From positions 1 through 5,602 of the forward strand of contig VGPQ01000108.1 of assembly GCA_016882555.1 (NCBI GenBank): DNA of 5,602 nucleotides, given 5' to 3'. The translations under genes and the position numbers were made by a program. This document shows positions 5,109 to 5,602 of the stretch, in pieces. Within the stretch, counting starts at the first letter, position 1. Each line of letters begins with the position of its first letter. Below the pieces are notes generated by a model. The model saw only the letters and a program-made list of their open reading frames with translations, searched no databases and was not told the origin of the DNA. Source of the stretch: Cyanobacteria bacterium M_surface_7_m2_040 (GTDB taxonomy: Bacteria > Cyanobacteriota > Cyanobacteriia > PCC-6307 > Cyanobiaceae).

Positions 5109-5602
5109 GCGCTTTGGCCCTGCCGCCGCCCCTGCAGCGGGGCGATCGGGTGCGGCTGGTGGCCGCCAGCTCGGCCCTGCAGCCCGAAAGCTTGCCGCGG
5201 CTGCAGGCGGGCATCGCTGTGCTGCAGGACTGGGGCCTGCGGGTGGAGCCCTGCGACGGCCCAGAGCGGCAGTGGGGCTACCTGGCCGGCGATGACGGCC
5301 AGCGCAGCGCCGATCTGGCCGGGCCGGCGCAGCTCTGGGCCTGCCTGCGGGGCGGCTGGGGCGCGGCGCGGCTGCTGGAGGACCCGGCCCTGGAACTGCC
5401 CAGCGGTTGGTTTCTCGGTTTTTCGGATGTGACCTCGCTGCTGTGGGCGCGGCAGGCCCGGGGCCTGGCCGGTGGTGTGCATGGACCGTTGCTCACCACC
5501 CTGGCGGCGGAACCGCCCTGGAGCCAGCAGCGGCTGCGGCGCCTGCTGTTTGGCGAGCCGCTCGAGCCCCTGCACGGGCAGTGCTGGCAGCCGGGAGTGG
5601 CC
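5105..5602 (+). CDS. LD-carboxypeptidase, peptidase S66 family (N-terminal 166 codons, 3' end outside window)
   Basis: S66 enzymes remove the terminal D-alanine from muropeptide tetrapeptides in the cytoplasm during peptidoglycan recycling (LdcA), although some members have other substrates such as microcin C (MccF). Visible hallmarks are LQRGDRVRLVAASSAL (10-25), WGYLAGDDGQRSADL (57-71), the RGGWGAARLL loop (82-91, usually RGGYG), and FLGFSDVTSLLW (103-114) with Ser107 as the expected nucleophile, then GGVHGPLLTTL (123-133). The catalytic Glu and His lie in the C-terminal half, beyond the window. The GTG start at 5105 overlaps the ubiA stop by four bases (GTGA), the classical coupling arrangement, and puts the first family motif at the usual distance from the N-terminus. 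The N-terminal residues show no signal peptide, consistent with a cytoplasmic enzyme. Strong G/C third-position bias matches ubiA. Confidence 0.92.
   Translation, partial: MSALALPPPLQRGDRVRLVAASSALQPESLPRLQAGIAVLQDWGLRVEPCDGPERQWGYLAGDDGQRSADLAGPAQLWACLRGGWGAARLLEDPALELPSGWFLGFSDVTSLLWARQARGLAGGVHGPLLTTLAAEPPWSQQRLRRLLFGEPLEPLHGQCWQPGVA

Overview
The window looks like an ordinary core-genome stretch of a GC-rich unicellular cyanobacterium of the Synechococcus/Cyanobium (picocyanobacterial) type. The evidence is the gene set (Mqo, a RodZ-like protein, an exopolyphosphatase, a UbiA prenyltransferase with plastoquinone as the probable pathway, and an LD-carboxypeptidase), strong G/C preference at third codon positions, a tRNA without encoded CCA, two exact copies of the cyanobacterial HIP1 octamer GCGATCGC, and mostly weak or absent Shine-Dalgarno sequences. 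The lineage is an inference from these traits, not a database result.

Layout. From 1 to 993 on the minus strand is the N-terminal part (331 codons) of a FAD-dependent malate:quinone oxidoreductase, which runs off the left edge. A 132-nt divergent spacer (994-1125) holds a short tandem repeat family and a possible tRNA promoter. tRNA-Val(CAC) follows at 1126-1197. A 164-nt, noticeably less GC-rich spacer (1198-1361) carries a cluster of short palindromes and leads to a RodZ-like membrane protein (1362-2507, plus strand, TTG or internal GTG start). This gene collides tail to tail with the exopolyphosphatase gene (2464-4104, minus strand), and the two reading frames overlap by 44 nt. A 125-nt divergent spacer (4105-4229) separates ppx from a plus-strand pair: a 4-hydroxybenzoate prenyltransferase of the UbiA family (4230-5108) and, overlapping it by 4 nt (GTGA), the N-terminal 166 codons of an LD-carboxypeptidase that runs off the right edge.

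How the genes work together. They do not form one pathway. Two have a link to the quinone pool: UbiA would make a plastoquinone precursor, and Mqo would pass electrons from malate to a membrane quinone. Two touch the envelope: RodZ (shape and wall-synthesis scaffold) and LdcA (muropeptide trimming). Ppx is polyphosphate or (p)ppGpp-related phosphate metabolism. The only strongly suggested operon is ubiA-ldcA.

I see no mobile element, CRISPR array, toxin-antitoxin pair or defence gene, and no convincing new system. The points most worth a second look are the palindrome cluster before rodZ, the ATGGGGAA repeats before mqo, the 44-nt convergent overlap and the A-C mismatch in the tRNA D-stem.
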